Shown one piece after another: positions 1 through 10,089 of a stretch of DNA of 64,000 nucleotides. The notes beneath the pieces were generated by a model. The model had not been told where the DNA came from. It ran no database searches and saw only the letters and a program-made list of their open reading frames with translations. Position 1 is the first letter of the stretch. Each line of letters opens with the position of its first letter. Source of the DNA: Clostridia bacterium (lineage in GTDB: Bacteria; Bacillota; Clostridia; Peptostreptococcales; Anaerovoracaceae); the NCBI GenBank assembly GCA_902363595.1, contig CABJAP010000002.1:62001-126000 (forward strand). The letters are read 5' to 3'. Made by a program: the position numbers and the translations under genes.

Positions 1-143
1 GGAGCGGATATTTTTTCCCCAGGGTTGTCCAACAGATCACTGTAAATCTTTGTTTCCGCCTCACTGTATTCTGTCCAAAAATCTTTGAATGAGGCATCTG
101 TCTGATTCTCAATCAGATCGCGCCATTGTTCGTACAAAGTCAT
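1..143 (-). CDS. Conserved protein of unknown function, N-terminal part only
   Basis: The reading frame starts at an ATG on the minus strand and runs off the left edge of the window, so only 47 codons are visible. The start MTLYEQWRDLIENQTD is followed by an acidic, aromatic-rich stretch that looks helical. A GGGAGGT ribosome binding site lies 8 nt upstream and overlaps the last codons of the homoserine dehydrogenase gene, whose stop is only 7 nt away, so the two are probably co-transcribed and translationally coupled. I see no signal peptide or membrane segment in the visible part. I do not recognise the family with certainty and give no function. Confidence 0.7.
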   Translation of the reverse strand, partial: MTLYEQWRDLIENQTDASFKDFWTEYSEAETKIYSDLLDNPGEKISA

Positions 144-150
144 GTTCCTG

Positions 151-1122
151 TTACCTCCCGCATAATTTTGCTATTTCCAGCACATCGCCCATCACAGCAC
201 TGCCGGTTGGCAGCGGGCCGGCGCCTTTTCCATAAAACATCAGCTCGTCCACCGCGTTTCCGCGTACAAAGACAGCATTGAATTCATTATTGATCGTTGC
301 CAGAGGATGTGAATTGGGGATGCGTGTAGGTTTAACGCTGTATTCCAAACCATTTTCTGTTTTTTTAGCAGAAGCAATCAGCTTGATTTTGCAGCCGTTG
401 ACTGCAGCGTCGGTAATATCGGCTCTGGTAATGTCGGTGATGCCGGTAGTTGGTATATCTTCTGGTGCGACATAGGTATCGAAAGCAAGTGCCATCAAAA
501 TCGACAGCTTGTTAGCCACATCGATGCCTTCCACGTCAGCCGTGGGATCGGCTTCGGCAAAGCCTTTTTCTTGGGCCTTTTTCAGCACATCGCCATAGGG
601 CAGTCCGTATTCGGTCATCTGTGTCAGAATATAGTTGGTCGTCCCGTTGAGAATACCAAGGATTTCCTCGAACTGATTGGAACGGAGCACAGTGGTGATG
701 GCGTTGAGAATCGGGATACCGCCTCCCACACTGGCTTCAAATCGGAAGTCCACATGGTTTTCTTTAGCTGTTTTCATCAAGCGGTCAAAGTTAGCCGCTA
801 CAGCCGCCTTGTTGGCCGTAACCACATGCTTGCCGTTTTTCATTGCGGAAAGCATGAAGGTGGATGCAGGCTCAATACCACCCAGGAGTTCGATGACGAT
901 ATCTATTTCAGGATCCTGGAAAATCGAATCCGGGTCCTGCGTGAACTGTTCCGGTACAACCGTTATGTCGCGCTTGCGATCCACATCCCGCTCTAGGATT
1001 TTGGTAATTTCAATTTTGCATTCAGCAGCAGCTTCAATCTGCGCTTTATTCATTTCTAAGGTTTTATATGTGCCGGTTCCAATGTTGCCCAGACCCAGCA
1101 AACCAACCTTTACTATTTTCAT
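151..1122 (-). CDS. hom: Homoserine dehydrogenase, short form without ACT domain
   Basis: This cytoplasmic enzyme reduces aspartate semialdehyde to homoserine with NAD(P)H, the branch point toward threonine and methionine. The N-terminus carries a Rossmann fold (GLLGLGNIGTGTY, about residues 8-20) and the VVTANKAAVA segment with the catalytic-region lysine near residue 100. The family signature EADPTADVEGIDVANKL is near residues 191-207. The protein is 323 residues and ends soon after the catalytic domain (GSAVMGDVLEIAKL), whereas most Firmicute enzymes run to 400 or more with a C-terminal ACT domain for threonine feedback. It is therefore probably not controlled by threonine through an ACT domain. 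The gene lies upstream of a co-oriented unknown gene at the window edge and is divergent from trmL. Confidence 0.93.
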   Translation of the reverse strand: MKIVKVGLLGLGNIGTGTYKTLEMNKAQIEAAAECKIEITKILERDVDRKRDITVVPEQFTQDPDSIFQDPEIDIVIELLGGIEPASTFMLSAMKNGKHVVTANKAAVAANFDRLMKTAKENHVDFRFEASVGGGIPILNAITTVLRSNQFEEILGILNGTTNYILTQMTEYGLPYGDVLKKAQEKGFAEADPTADVEGIDVANKLSILMALAFDTYVAPEDIPTTGITDITRADITDAAVNGCKIKLIASAKKTENGLEYSVKPTRIPNSHPLATINNEFNAVFVRGNAVDELMFYGKGAGPLPTGSAVMGDVLEIAKLCGR

Positions 1123-1298
1123 TCAGAATACCTCCTACGATCTCAAAATGCATTGACTAAAATTATATAACAAAAAAGACGATTTGTCTTTAGAAAATTA
1201 GAAATTTTTGCGATTGGTTACAAAGTCATTGACTTTTATCAATCGAGCCGCCACAATGAAAGGAGTTGCGCATAAAAATCTTGAATAGGAGGAACAAT

Positions 1299-1769
1299 AT
1301 GGCAATACACATCGTTCTGGTAGAACCGGAAATCCCGCCTAATACGGGAAACATCGCCAGGTCCTGTGCGGCGACGGGCAGTGTGCTGCACCTGGTAAAG
1401 CCGCTGGGGTTTCCCATTGATGATAAAAGCTTAAAACGGGCAGGACTGGATTACTGGCCTTTCGTAACCCTGAAAGTCCATGAGAGCCTGCAGGTGTTTT
1501 TAGACACATATAAAGGAAGGAATATGTACTTGGCTACCACCAAAGGCCCTAATCTTTATACAGAGGTGGAATACCAGGATGAGGATATGATCCTGTTTGG
1601 AAAAGAGACGGCAGGACTGCCGCGGGATTTTATCAAAGCCAATGAATCCCGGGCCATACGTATACCTATGAGTGAAGACACTAGACTGCGATCCTTTAAC
1701 CTCTCCAACTCAGCGAACATCATCCTATTTGAAGCACTGAGGCAATTAGGTTTTCCTAATTTAAGCTAA
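1299..1769 (+). CDS. trmL: tRNA (cytidine/uridine-34 2'-O)-methyltransferase, SpoU/TrmL type
   Basis: TrmL methylates the ribose of the wobble nucleotide in tRNA-Leu isoacceptors using S-adenosylmethionine. The 156-residue product has the single-domain SPOUT architecture: motif 1 VEPEIPPNTGNIARSCAA near residues 7-24, motif 2 LFGKETAGLP near residues 95-104, and motif 3 IPMSEDTRLRSFNLSNSANI near residues 116-135, which forms the trefoil-knot SAM site. The start is the ATG at 1299 because AGGAGG precedes it by 6 nt; an upstream in-frame start would include the Shine-Dalgarno itself. The gene stands alone, divergent from hom and followed by the rpoN promoter. Confidence 0.93.
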   Translation: MAIHIVLVEPEIPPNTGNIARSCAATGSVLHLVKPLGFPIDDKSLKRAGLDYWPFVTLKVHESLQVFLDTYKGRNMYLATTKGPNLYTEVEYQDEDMILFGKETAGLPRDFIKANESRAIRIPMSEDTRLRSFNLSNSANIILFEALRQLGFPNLS

Positions 1770-1794
1770 AAGCTCTAGAAAAAAAACGTGGTTA

Positions 1795-1803
1795 TGGTAT
1801 AAT
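1795..1803 (+). promoter_or_regulatory. Extended -10 promoter of rpoN
   Basis: TGGTATAAT matches an extended -10 element (TGN plus a perfect TATAAT) in the gap between trmL and rpoN, about 58 nt before the rpoN start. No convincing -35 box lies 17 bp upstream, as expected when the TG extension substitutes for it. Assignment to rpoN is from position only. Confidence 0.55.
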
Positions 1804-1861
1804 TATTGCGTAAGTGTTGTGAAAAATAAAGTGAATTTCTTGATTTGACAGAGGTGTATGA

Positions 1862-3301
1862 ATGAGCATGAGACTTGGATATGATCTGACAATTGAACAA
1901 ACACAAAAACTGGTGATGACCCCTGAATTGATTCAGGCAATTCAAATTCTGCAGTTCAACACCCAGGAGTTGGATTCGTATGTGCAGGAACAATTGCTGA
2001 CCAATCCTGTTCTGGAACAGGGAGCATCTGCGCCGGGGGAATCACAGGAGCATGGTGAACAGGAAAGCGGATCCAGGGAAGATGCCGCACCGGAAAAAAA
2101 TGACCAGGATGGTGAAATCGATTGGAAGGAATACCTAAAAGACCGGCAGTACGATGATATCAGTTACCGGCAATGGGAGTACAAGGATCCGGAGGAAAAA
2201 GAAAATTCTTACGAGCAGTATACCACCTATGATGTCACCCTGCCGGAGCACCTGATGTTCCAGCTGCAGTTTGCTTCCCATAAAAGGGGCTGCCGCAATG
2301 TCGGCAGGTATATCATTGAGTCGTTGGATGAAAACGGATATATGACGCTGTCGGTGGAAGAGATCGCTAAAGTTACCAGTGTTCCGGAGAATAAAGTTGA
2401 GGAGGTCCTCGATATCATACACACCTTTGATCCGGCGGGAGTAGGGGCGAGGAATCTAAAAGAATGTCTGCTGATTCAGATGGAGCATAAGGGGCTGCTG
2501 ACTGAAGAATATGAACTTGTAATCAATGAGCACCTGGAGGATTTGGCGGCTAACCGACTGGGAGCGATTTCAAAATCCATGGGCATTCCTGTTAAAGAGA
2601 TTCAGGAAATGGCGGATGTGATTAAATCTCTGGAACCAAAGCCGGGACGCCAGTTTGCCAGTCAGACGGATACCAGATATATCGTGCCCGATGTTTTAGT
2701 GGAACGGGTGGATGACGACTACGTGGTAACGGTCAATGACAGCAGCACGCCTCATTTGATGGTCAGCTCCTACTACGAGAAACTGCTGACAGAGGCGGAG
2801 AAGGACTCCAACCTGTCCAAATATCTTACAGATCGGCTCAATTCAGCAGTCTGGCTTATCAAGAGTATCGATCAAAGAAAACAGACCATCTATAATGTGG
2901 TCAAAGCCGTAGTCAAATACCAGAAGGACTTTTTCGACAAAGGGAGCAAATACTTGAAAACCCTGACGCTGAAGCAGATTGCCGAAGAAGTGGGCATCCA
3001 TGAATCAACGGTAAGTCGTTCCATCAACGGTAAGTACCTGCAAAGTCCAATGGGCGTTTTCGAAATTAAATACTTTTTCTCCGGGGGCGTTTCAGGCGAC
3101 CAGGGGGAAGGCATTTCCTCAAAAAGCATAAAAAGTTTTATTAAGGAAATTGTGGACAACGAGGATCCGAAATCGCCTCACAGCGACCAGGATATGGTTA
3201 AGATGCTGAAGGATAAAGGTATTGATATTTCCCGAAGGACAGTGGCAAAATACAGGGATGAGATGAACATATTGTCCTCATCCAAACGAAGACGGTATTA
3301 A
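1862..3301 (+). CDS. rpoN: RNA polymerase sigma-54 factor
   Basis: Sigma-54 directs RNA polymerase to -24/-12 promoters and needs an AAA+ activator to melt DNA. The 479-residue protein has the glutamine-rich activator-interacting region at the N-terminus (IEQTQKLVMTPELIQAIQIL, about residues 10-30), an acidic linker (residues 50-110), the core-binding domain, an HTH near residue 368 (LKQIAEEVGIHESTVSRSIN) and the diagnostic RpoN box RRTVAKYRDE near residue 458. The start ATG follows GAGGTG closely. No bacterial enhancer-binding activator and no obvious -24/-12 promoter was noticed nearby, so the targets lie elsewhere. It sits directly upstream of the glycolytic genes with only 47 bp between, so read-through into gap is possible. 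Confidence 0.97.
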   Translation: MSMRLGYDLTIEQTQKLVMTPELIQAIQILQFNTQELDSYVQEQLLTNPVLEQGASAPGESQEHGEQESGSREDAAPEKNDQDGEIDWKEYLKDRQYDDISYRQWEYKDPEEKENSYEQYTTYDVTLPEHLMFQLQFASHKRGCRNVGRYIIESLDENGYMTLSVEEIAKVTSVPENKVEEVLDIIHTFDPAGVGARNLKECLLIQMEHKGLLTEEYELVINEHLEDLAANRLGAISKSMGIPVKEIQEMADVIKSLEPKPGRQFASQTDTRYIVPDVLVERVDDDYVVTVNDSSTPHLMVSSYYEKLLTEAEKDSNLSKYLTDRLNSAVWLIKSIDQRKQTIYNVVKAVVKYQKDFFDKGSKYLKTLTLKQIAEEVGIHESTVSRSINGKYLQSPMGVFEIKYFFSGGVSGDQGEGISSKSIKSFIKEIVDNEDPKSPHSDQDMVKMLKDKGIDISRRTVAKYRDEMNILSSSKRRRY

Positions 3302-3348
3302 TTAATACATTTAAATATATTTTTTAGTTAATCGAGGAGGATTACAAA

Positions 3349-4365
3349 ATGGCAATTAAAGTCGGTATTAGTGGTTTTGGTCGTATCGCAAGAGTCGTGA
3401 TCCGCGCAGCTATGGATGATAAAGATATTGATATCTGCGGAATCAACGTACGTAACGCGGACAAGGAGTACATGGTGTACATGCTCAAATATGACACTAT
3501 CTTCGGCCGTTTTCCAAAAGACCTGGCTGTATATGAAAACGGGATTGTAATTGATGGCAAGAAAGTTCCGGTATACAGCGAGAGCGATGCCGCTAATATT
3601 CCGTGGAGCGAATGCGGGGCAGAGTATATTGTAGAAGGTACCGGAGCATACAACACGACGGAAAAAGCAATGGTACATATCAACCAGGGGGCAAAAAAAG
3701 TAATCATCACAGCACCGGCAAAGGACAAGACTACACCGACCTTTGTAATGGGCGTTAACCATGAGAGCTATAAAAAGGATATGCACATTGTATCCAACGC
3801 TTCCTGTACCACCAATTGTCTGGCACCGCTGGCGAAAGTCATTGAAGATAACTGGGGAATCGAACAGGGGCTCATGTCAACGATCCATGCAGCTACTGCA
3901 AAGCAGAAAGTGGTAGACGCCCGTTCTTTGAAGGATTGGAGAACTGGAAGATCTGCCTTTAACAATATTATTCCGTCCACCACAGGCGCGGCCAAAGCCG
4001 TAGGTCTGGTTATCCCGTCTCTGGTTGGCAAAATGACCGGTATCTCCTATCGTGTGCCAACAGCCGACGTTTCGGTAATCGACCTGAATATTATGACAAA
4101 AAAATCCGCTTCCTACGAAGCGATCTGCGCCAAGATCAAAGAAGCTTCCGAAACGACCATGAAAGGTGTCATCGAATATATCGATGATGAAGTGGTATCC
4201 AGCGACTTTATCGGCGATCCGCACACTTCCATCTTTGATGCCAGAGAAGGAATCCAGCTCAATGATAAATTCTTTAAACTAATTGCATTCTATGATAATG
4301 AATATGGATATTCCAGCAAAATCCTGTCGCTCATAAAACACATGAACAGTGTAGATACTAAATAG
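3349..4365 (+). CDS. gap: Glyceraldehyde-3-phosphate dehydrogenase, type I
   Basis: The enzyme oxidises and phosphorylates glyceraldehyde 3-phosphate to 1,3-bisphosphoglycerate with NAD+. The 338-residue product has the Rossmann fold at the N-terminus and the active-site signature SNASCTTNCLAP, with catalytic Cys at residue 153. The C-terminal domain keeps the conserved WRTGRSAFNNIIPSTTGAAKAVG and DNEYGYSSKILSL segments. The N-terminal motif reads GISGFGRIARVVIRAA, where most relatives have GINGFGRIGR, so two usually conserved positions differ. A strong GAGGAGG site precedes the ATG. The gene heads the gap-pgk-tpiA-eno cluster; a 171 bp gap with a stem-loop separates it from pgk. Confidence 0.96.
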   Translation: MAIKVGISGFGRIARVVIRAAMDDKDIDICGINVRNADKEYMVYMLKYDTIFGRFPKDLAVYENGIVIDGKKVPVYSESDAANIPWSECGAEYIVEGTGAYNTTEKAMVHINQGAKKVIITAPAKDKTTPTFVMGVNHESYKKDMHIVSNASCTTNCLAPLAKVIEDNWGIEQGLMSTIHAATAKQKVVDARSLKDWRTGRSAFNNIIPSTTGAAKAVGLVIPSLVGKMTGISYRVPTADVSVIDLNIMTKKSASYEAICAKIKEASETTMKGVIEYIDDEVVSSDFIGDPHTSIFDAREGIQLNDKFFKLIAFYDNEYGYSSKILSLIKHMNSVDTK

Positions 4366-4395
4366 AGGGAAAGGGACTCGATCCCATGCAATACG

Positions 4396-4418
4396 ACAGC
4401 CGATGAACAATCGGCTGT
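4396..4418. other. Stem-loop between gap and pgk
   Basis: ACAGCCGAT and ATCGGCTGT form a perfect 9 bp stem with a 5 nt loop. No T-run follows, so it is a poor intrinsic terminator. It could act as an mRNA processing or stability element that allows different levels of GapDH and the downstream glycolytic enzymes, a behaviour known for gap operons in other Firmicutes. The rest of the 171 bp gap shows nothing further. Confidence 0.4.
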
Positions 4419-4536
4419 TGTGCTATAAGAGCGCCTCACGGCCCGTCAAAAGATCCGCTACCAAGGGCCGAGACACGGGCAGCACGGCCAAACAGGCCCA
4501 TAGAAGATTGATTTACATTTGAAAGGGAGTAGAATT

Positions 4537-5724
4537 ATGAAAAAAACAGTAAGAGATGTGGAAGTAAAAGGAAAGAAAGTTCTGCTGAGATGCGACTTCA
4601 ACGTACCCATGCAGGACGGAAAAATTACAGATGATATTCGTATCACCGCGGCATTGCCAACGATCGAATACTTGATCGACCACGGAGCAAAGGTGATTCT
4701 CATGTCCCATATGGGCAGACCCAAGGGTGAGGCGAATATGGAATATACACTCAAACCAGTGGCAGAACGGCTGGAAGAGCTTTTGGGAAAAGAAGTTTTT
4801 TTTACCAGCGTTCCTGAGGTTGTGAGCCAGCAGATCATCGATACGGCAGCGGCTTTAGAAAACGGCCAGGTCATGCTCCTGGAAAACGTCCGCTTCCGCA
4901 AGGAAGAAACGAAGAACGAGCCGGGGTTTGCCAAAGAACTGGCCCAACTGGGAGAACTGTTCGTCAACGATGCCTTCGGCACCGCCCATCGCGCCCACTG
5001 CTCCACAGCCGGGGTGGCCGACTACCTGCCGGCAGTATCCGGTTTTCTCATTGAAAAAGAAGTAAAATTCCTTGGAGATGCGCTGGAAAACCCCAAGAGA
5101 CCCTTTGTGGCCATCATGGGCGGCGCAAAAGTCGGGGACAAAATACCGGTCATTGAGAATCTCTTGAAGAAAGTAGACACGCTGATCATCGGCGGCGGTA
5201 TGAGCTACACCTTCTTCAAGGCCATGGGACTGGAAATCGGGACCTCCATCCTGGACGAACCCAGCATCGATCTGGCCGGAGAATTGATGAAAAAGGCAGA
5301 GCAGGCCGGCGTGAAGCTGCTTCTCCCCGTGGATGTGGTATGCGCCAAGGAGTTTGACAACAACAGCGAAAAGAAAGTCTGCGACAGGGATCAGATACCG
5401 GCGGATATGATGGGCATGGACATTGGTCCCAAATCGGTCCAACTAATCAGCGAGGAACTGGCAAAAGCAAAGACGGTAGTCTGGAACGGCCCGGCCGGCG
5501 TATTTGAAATGCCCAATTTCGCAGAAGGAACAAAAAAAATCGCAGAAGCCTTGGCAAACAGCCAGGCAGCGACTATAATAGGTGGTGGCGATTCGGCAGC
5601 AGCTGTGGAACAGTTCGGCTATGCGGATAAAATGACTCACATTTCCACCGGCGGCGGCGCATCGCTGGAATTTTTAGAGGGTAAGGTATTACCTGGGATT
5701 GCAGTATTGGAGGAAAAAGAATGA
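4537..5724 (+). CDS. pgk: Phosphoglycerate kinase
   Basis: The enzyme transfers the acyl phosphate of 1,3-bisphosphoglycerate to ADP in glycolysis. The 395-residue product shows the substrate-binding motif RCDFNVP near residue 22, SHMGRPKG near residues 56-63, the [14 protein letters not shown] hinge segment and the C-terminal nucleotide motif [13 protein letters not shown]. The ATG at 4537 is preferred over an in-frame start 18 nt upstream because AAAGGGAG lies 7 nt before it. The TGA stop overlaps the tpiA start as ATGA, which indicates translational coupling. Length and motifs are ordinary for the family. Confidence 0.97.
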   Translation: MKKTVRDVEVKGKKVLLRCDFNVPMQDGKITDDIRITAALPTIEYLIDHGAKVILMSHMGRPKGEANMEYTLKPVAERLEELLGKEVFFTSVPEVVSQQIIDTAAALENGQVMLLENVRFRKEETKNEPGFAKELAQLGELFVNDAFGTAHRAHCSTAGVADYLPAVSGFLIEKEVKFLGDALENPKRPFVAIMGGAKVGDKIPVIENLLKKVDTLIIGGGMSYTFFKAMGLEIGTSILDEPSIDLAGELMKKAEQAGVKLLLPVDVVCAKEFDNNSEKKVCDRDQIPADMMGMDIGPKSVQLISEELAKAKTVVWNGPAGVFEMPNFAEGTKKIAEALANSQAATIIGGGDSAAAVEQFGYADKMTHISTGGGASLEFLEGKVLPGIAVLEEKE

Positions 5725-6467
5725 GAACACCATTTATCGCAGGAAACTGGAAAATGTTCAAAACAGGGAGAGAAGCCGTAACCTTTGCCGAAGAATTCAA
5801 AGAACTATACCAGGACACGGACGTAAAGACCGCGATCTGTGCGCCGTACGTGTATTTGGGCCTTTTGAAGAACCTGTTTTCCGGCACAGACATCAAGGTA
5901 GGAGCGCAGAATGCGTTTTATGAAGATGAAGGCGCTTTCACCGGCGAAATATCGGTGCAAATGCTGGAGGATGTAGGTGTGGATTACTGTATCATCGGCC
6001 ACTCCGAACGGAGACAGTATTTTGGCGAAACTGACCAAACCATCAACCGCAAGTTAAAGAGGCTCTTTGCTGGTACAATTACGCCGATTCTATGCGTTGG
6101 AGAAAATCTTCAGCAGAGAGAACAGGAAGAACAGTATTTGGTAGTAAGGGATCAGCTGATGGGCGCACTTGCGGGAATCGCTCCCGAGCAGGCTGTAAAA
6201 CTGGTCATTGCATATGAGCCGGTTTGGGCGATTGGTACAGGAAAGACCGCGACTCCTCAGCAGGCTGAGGATATGTGCGAATTTATCAGAAACGCAGTTG
6301 AAGCTCTATATAACGAAGACGTTGCCGATGAAGTGGTAATTCAGTACGGCGGCAGCGTTAAACCGGCCAATGCAACGGAGATCATGAACATGGACAATAT
6401 AGACGGCGCTCTGGTAGGCGGCGCCAGTCTCAATGCAAAAGATTTTATGGAAATTATTGATTTTTAG
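5721..6467 (+). CDS. tpiA: Triosephosphate isomerase
   Basis: TpiA interconverts dihydroxyacetone phosphate and glyceraldehyde 3-phosphate. The 248-residue TIM barrel has the substrate-binding GNWKMFK near residues 8-14, catalytic His in [11 protein letters not shown] near residue 94, catalytic Glu in [14 protein letters not shown] near residue 166, and the phosphate-binding [10 protein letters not shown] and GALVGGASL motifs near the C-terminus. The start overlaps the pgk stop by 4 nt. It is followed 15 nt later by eno, so pgk-tpiA-eno are one transcriptional unit. Confidence 0.97.
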   Translation: MRTPFIAGNWKMFKTGREAVTFAEEFKELYQDTDVKTAICAPYVYLGLLKNLFSGTDIKVGAQNAFYEDEGAFTGEISVQMLEDVGVDYCIIGHSERRQYFGETDQTINRKLKRLFAGTITPILCVGENLQQREQEEQYLVVRDQLMGALAGIAPEQAVKLVIAYEPVWAIGTGKTATPQQAEDMCEFIRNAVEALYNEDVADEVVIQYGGSVKPANATEIMNMDNIDGALVGGASLNAKDFMEIIDF

Positions 6468-7772
<1,305 letters not shown>

Positions 7773-7793
7773 CTTGAAGCGTAAAGTAACTTT

Positions 7794-7825
7794 GCGGGCA
7801 GCGTGTGCTGCCCGTAATCTTTTTT
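7794..7825 (+). terminator. Intrinsic terminator after eno
   Basis: CGGGCAGC-GTGT-GCTGCCCG forms a perfect 8 bp GC-rich stem with a tetraloop, followed within 5 nt by six T. It ends the pgk-tpiA-eno transcript. An in-frame extension of the next gene would begin inside this hairpin, which argues for the later start of that gene. Confidence 0.9.
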
Positions 7826-7864
7826 CAGAGTACCATTATGATTGAAGAGGGCAGGTGTGTCAGG

Positions 7865-8650
7865 ATGCTGGAACAAAAAGAATATGATATTTTGAACGGT
7901 ATTATTAAAACTGTATACCAAACAACCAACTCACAGGCCATGCGCAGACAGGTGCTGATGGACTTGAAAAAGCTGACCGGCTGTAAATTTTCAGTATTTA
8001 GCCTGGGCCTTCTGCGAAATAAAATCGTCTATCTAACCGATAGTGTGATCGTCAGCGATTTCGAGAAAGAATTTGAAGACTCGTTTATTTATCTCAGCGA
8101 AACAAAATATGAGATGTCGGATTATGCTTCCTGGATTTTTCTGATTCCGGAGTCGGTGGTCTATAAAGATTCTGACCTGGTCAATGACCAGCTGCGGAAA
8201 AAGACGCCCTATTACAAAGACTATCTGCTTGCCAGCGGACTGCCCCATGTGGCAGGGATCTCCATTGTGGAAAACGGCAAATTTCTTGGAGCGCTGACCC
8301 TGTACAAAGCGGAGAAAGCCGGTGATTTTACGGAAAAGGATCTGTTTGTCCTTGAGTTTCTCCGGCCCCATCTGGAAACGCGGCTTTCAACCGATGACCT
8401 GCGGGCAGGAGGCAACAAAAATAACATATCCTATCTGCTGAAAAGCAATTATTTCATGACAACACGGGAAATCGAGATCCTGGGCCTGGTCTTTAAAGGA
8501 AAGCGCAATGACGAAGTTGCAGATTTACTGGGGATTGCAGAAAACACTGTCAAAAAACATGTGAGCCATATCTACGAGAAACTGGAGGTCTCCAGCCGGT
8601 CCCAGCTGGTTCAGTTTGTCCTCGATCATGATATGGCTCACTTGTGGTAG
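7865..8650 (+). CDS. LuxR-family transcriptional regulator
   Basis: This is a cytoplasmic DNA-binding protein of about 261 residues. The C-terminus is a clear LuxR-type HTH: TTREIEILGLVFKGKRNDEV, then ADLLGIAENTVKKHVSHIYE with recognition helix, then KLEVSSRSQLVQFVL. The N-terminal 180 residues look like a GAF/autoinducer-type sensor (VAGISIVENGKFLGALTLYKA and DFTEKDLFVLEFLRPHLETRL are typical GAF end segments), but the ligand cannot be read. The ATG at 7865 is chosen because AGGTG lies 7 nt upstream; the in-frame ATG at 7838 is possible. It stands alone after the eno terminator and converges on the MATE gene, so its targets are unknown. Confidence 0.85.
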   Translation: MLEQKEYDILNGIIKTVYQTTNSQAMRRQVLMDLKKLTGCKFSVFSLGLLRNKIVYLTDSVIVSDFEKEFEDSFIYLSETKYEMSDYASWIFLIPESVVYKDSDLVNDQLRKKTPYYKDYLLASGLPHVAGISIVENGKFLGALTLYKAEKAGDFTEKDLFVLEFLRPHLETRLSTDDLRAGGNKNNISYLLKSNYFMTTREIEILGLVFKGKRNDEVADLLGIAENTVKKHVSHIYEKLEVSSRSQLVQFVLDHDMAHLW

Positions 8651-8685
8651 AAACCATCCGCAGAAAAAGGGTGTGAAAGATTTTT

Positions 8686-10089
8686 CTAGCAGGCGGCTAT
8701 ATCAGGTGCAGCGCCTTCAAGGGTATCCAGCCTGCGGCATTCTCTGCGAATGAAGATCAGGCAGAGGATAAACGCGAGGGCATCGGCTGCCGGCTGTGCA
8801 AACCAGATTCCCTTATACCCGAAGATTGCAGGAAGAAGGAAGAGCAGCGGTGTGGAAAAAGCCACACGGCATAAAGCGCAGACCAGCGCCGGCCGGATCA
8901 TTTCGATGGCCTGGAAGTATCCGCTGGTGACCAGGGCGAGACAACCGAAGGTGAATAACGGCAGGAATACATGCATGATGGCGACGGTCGCATCGATCAG
9001 CTCCGGATCTTCGCCGACAAAGAAGGTCACGACCGGTTTTGCGAAAACAAAGATGATTGCCAGCAAGCAGCTCAGGGCCAGAACAGACTGGAAGGTGGCG
9101 GTTTTTAACAGCTGTTTTACACGGATGAAATTCTTCATGCCGAAGTTATAGCTGGCAATGGGAAGCAGCCCGGAAATCAGTGAGTTGCAAAGGAGCATGA
9201 TGATGTAGACAATATAAGCGTTGATCGTTCCAAATGCCGCAATTTCCAGTTCGCCCCGTCCATAGCTGACGATCTGGCGATTGACAATGATCGTTGTCAG
9301 AATAACGCACAGTTCGATGAGAAAAGGCGCAAAGCCGATCTTCAAGGCGCTGCCGATGATGGAAAACTTCAGTTTGAAATCGCGCAGATGAATTTTCATA
9401 CCGCCTTTGGCTAGCTGCAGATAGGGCACCAGTGCAAAAGCAAAGCCTACGCAGATTACCCAGGAATATGCCGAAGCTTCCATACCAAATCCCATCCGCA
9501 TCAGGAGAATGTATTCGAGGATGGTCGCAACGATCGCAGGAGCGATGTAGGAGATGGCCGAAGCCAGAGGTTTGCCGATGGCCCGGGTATAATAGTATAC
9601 TGCCGTACCTGTAATGGAAAAAGGAATGCAGATAAAGTACGGAATTGCATACGCTCTGGCATGGGGCAAAATGTCCGGGGTGGAACCAAGGAACATCAGC
9701 AGCCGGTCCATGTTGAGCAGGCACAGAGCAGCCAGAACCAGGGAGAAGAGGAAGGTGAAGATGGTGACCATTGCATAGGTTTCCCGGGCACCCTCAGAAT
9801 CACCTTCGCCCAGCTTACTTGCGATGACCGTTGAACCGCCTATGGCAAACAGTGCGCCCAGGGCGATGGTGACGGTCCAAAGGGAGGTAACGATGCCAAT
9901 GGTGGCAAGGCCGATGGTTCCCTGGCTGTTTCCAACGAAGAACCCATCGGCAATAACCGATATGGCCTGGGCGATCAGGCCAATCAGGCCCAAAAGGGAG
10001 TATTTCCAAAACAGCGGTGTGATTTTTTTGGTGGCAAATTCGTGCGCTTCCGTTTCAGGAACAGCTTGATATTCTTGATCGTTACTCAT
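8686..10089 (-). CDS. MATE-family efflux transporter
   Basis: This integral membrane protein of 467 residues is a multidrug/toxin extrusion type antiporter, expected to use Na+ or H+. About 12 hydrophobic segments form two similar halves; the first contains GLIGLIAQAISVIADGFFVG and GSTVIASKLGEGDSEGAR, the conserved loop of MatE domains. The ATG at 10089 overlaps the stop of the upstream nitrilase gene by 8 nt, with AAAGGA upstream; the TTG 24 nt earlier is an unlikely start. The tight overlap with the amidohydrolase suggests a joint role, perhaps export of a product or substrate of that enzyme, but the substrate is unknown. Confidence 0.92.
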   Translation of the reverse strand: MSNDQEYQAVPETEAHEFATKKITPLFWKYSLLGLIGLIAQAISVIADGFFVGNSQGTIGLATIGIVTSLWTVTIALGALFAIGGSTVIASKLGEGDSEGARETYAMVTIFTFLFSLVLAALCLLNMDRLLMFLGSTPDILPHARAYAIPYFICIPFSITGTAVYYYTRAIGKPLASAISYIAPAIVATILEYILLMRMGFGMEASAYSWVICVGFAFALVPYLQLAKGGMKIHLRDFKLKFSIIGSALKIGFAPFLIELCVILTTIIVNRQIVSYGRGELEIAAFGTINAYIVYIIMLLCNSLISGLLPIASYNFGMKNFIRVKQLLKTATFQSVLALSCLLAIIFVFAKPVVTFFVGEDPELIDATVAIMHVFLPLFTFGCLALVTSGYFQAIEMIRPALVCALCRVAFSTPLLFLLPAIFGYKGIWFAQPAADALAFILCLIFIRRECRRLDTLEGAAPDIAAC

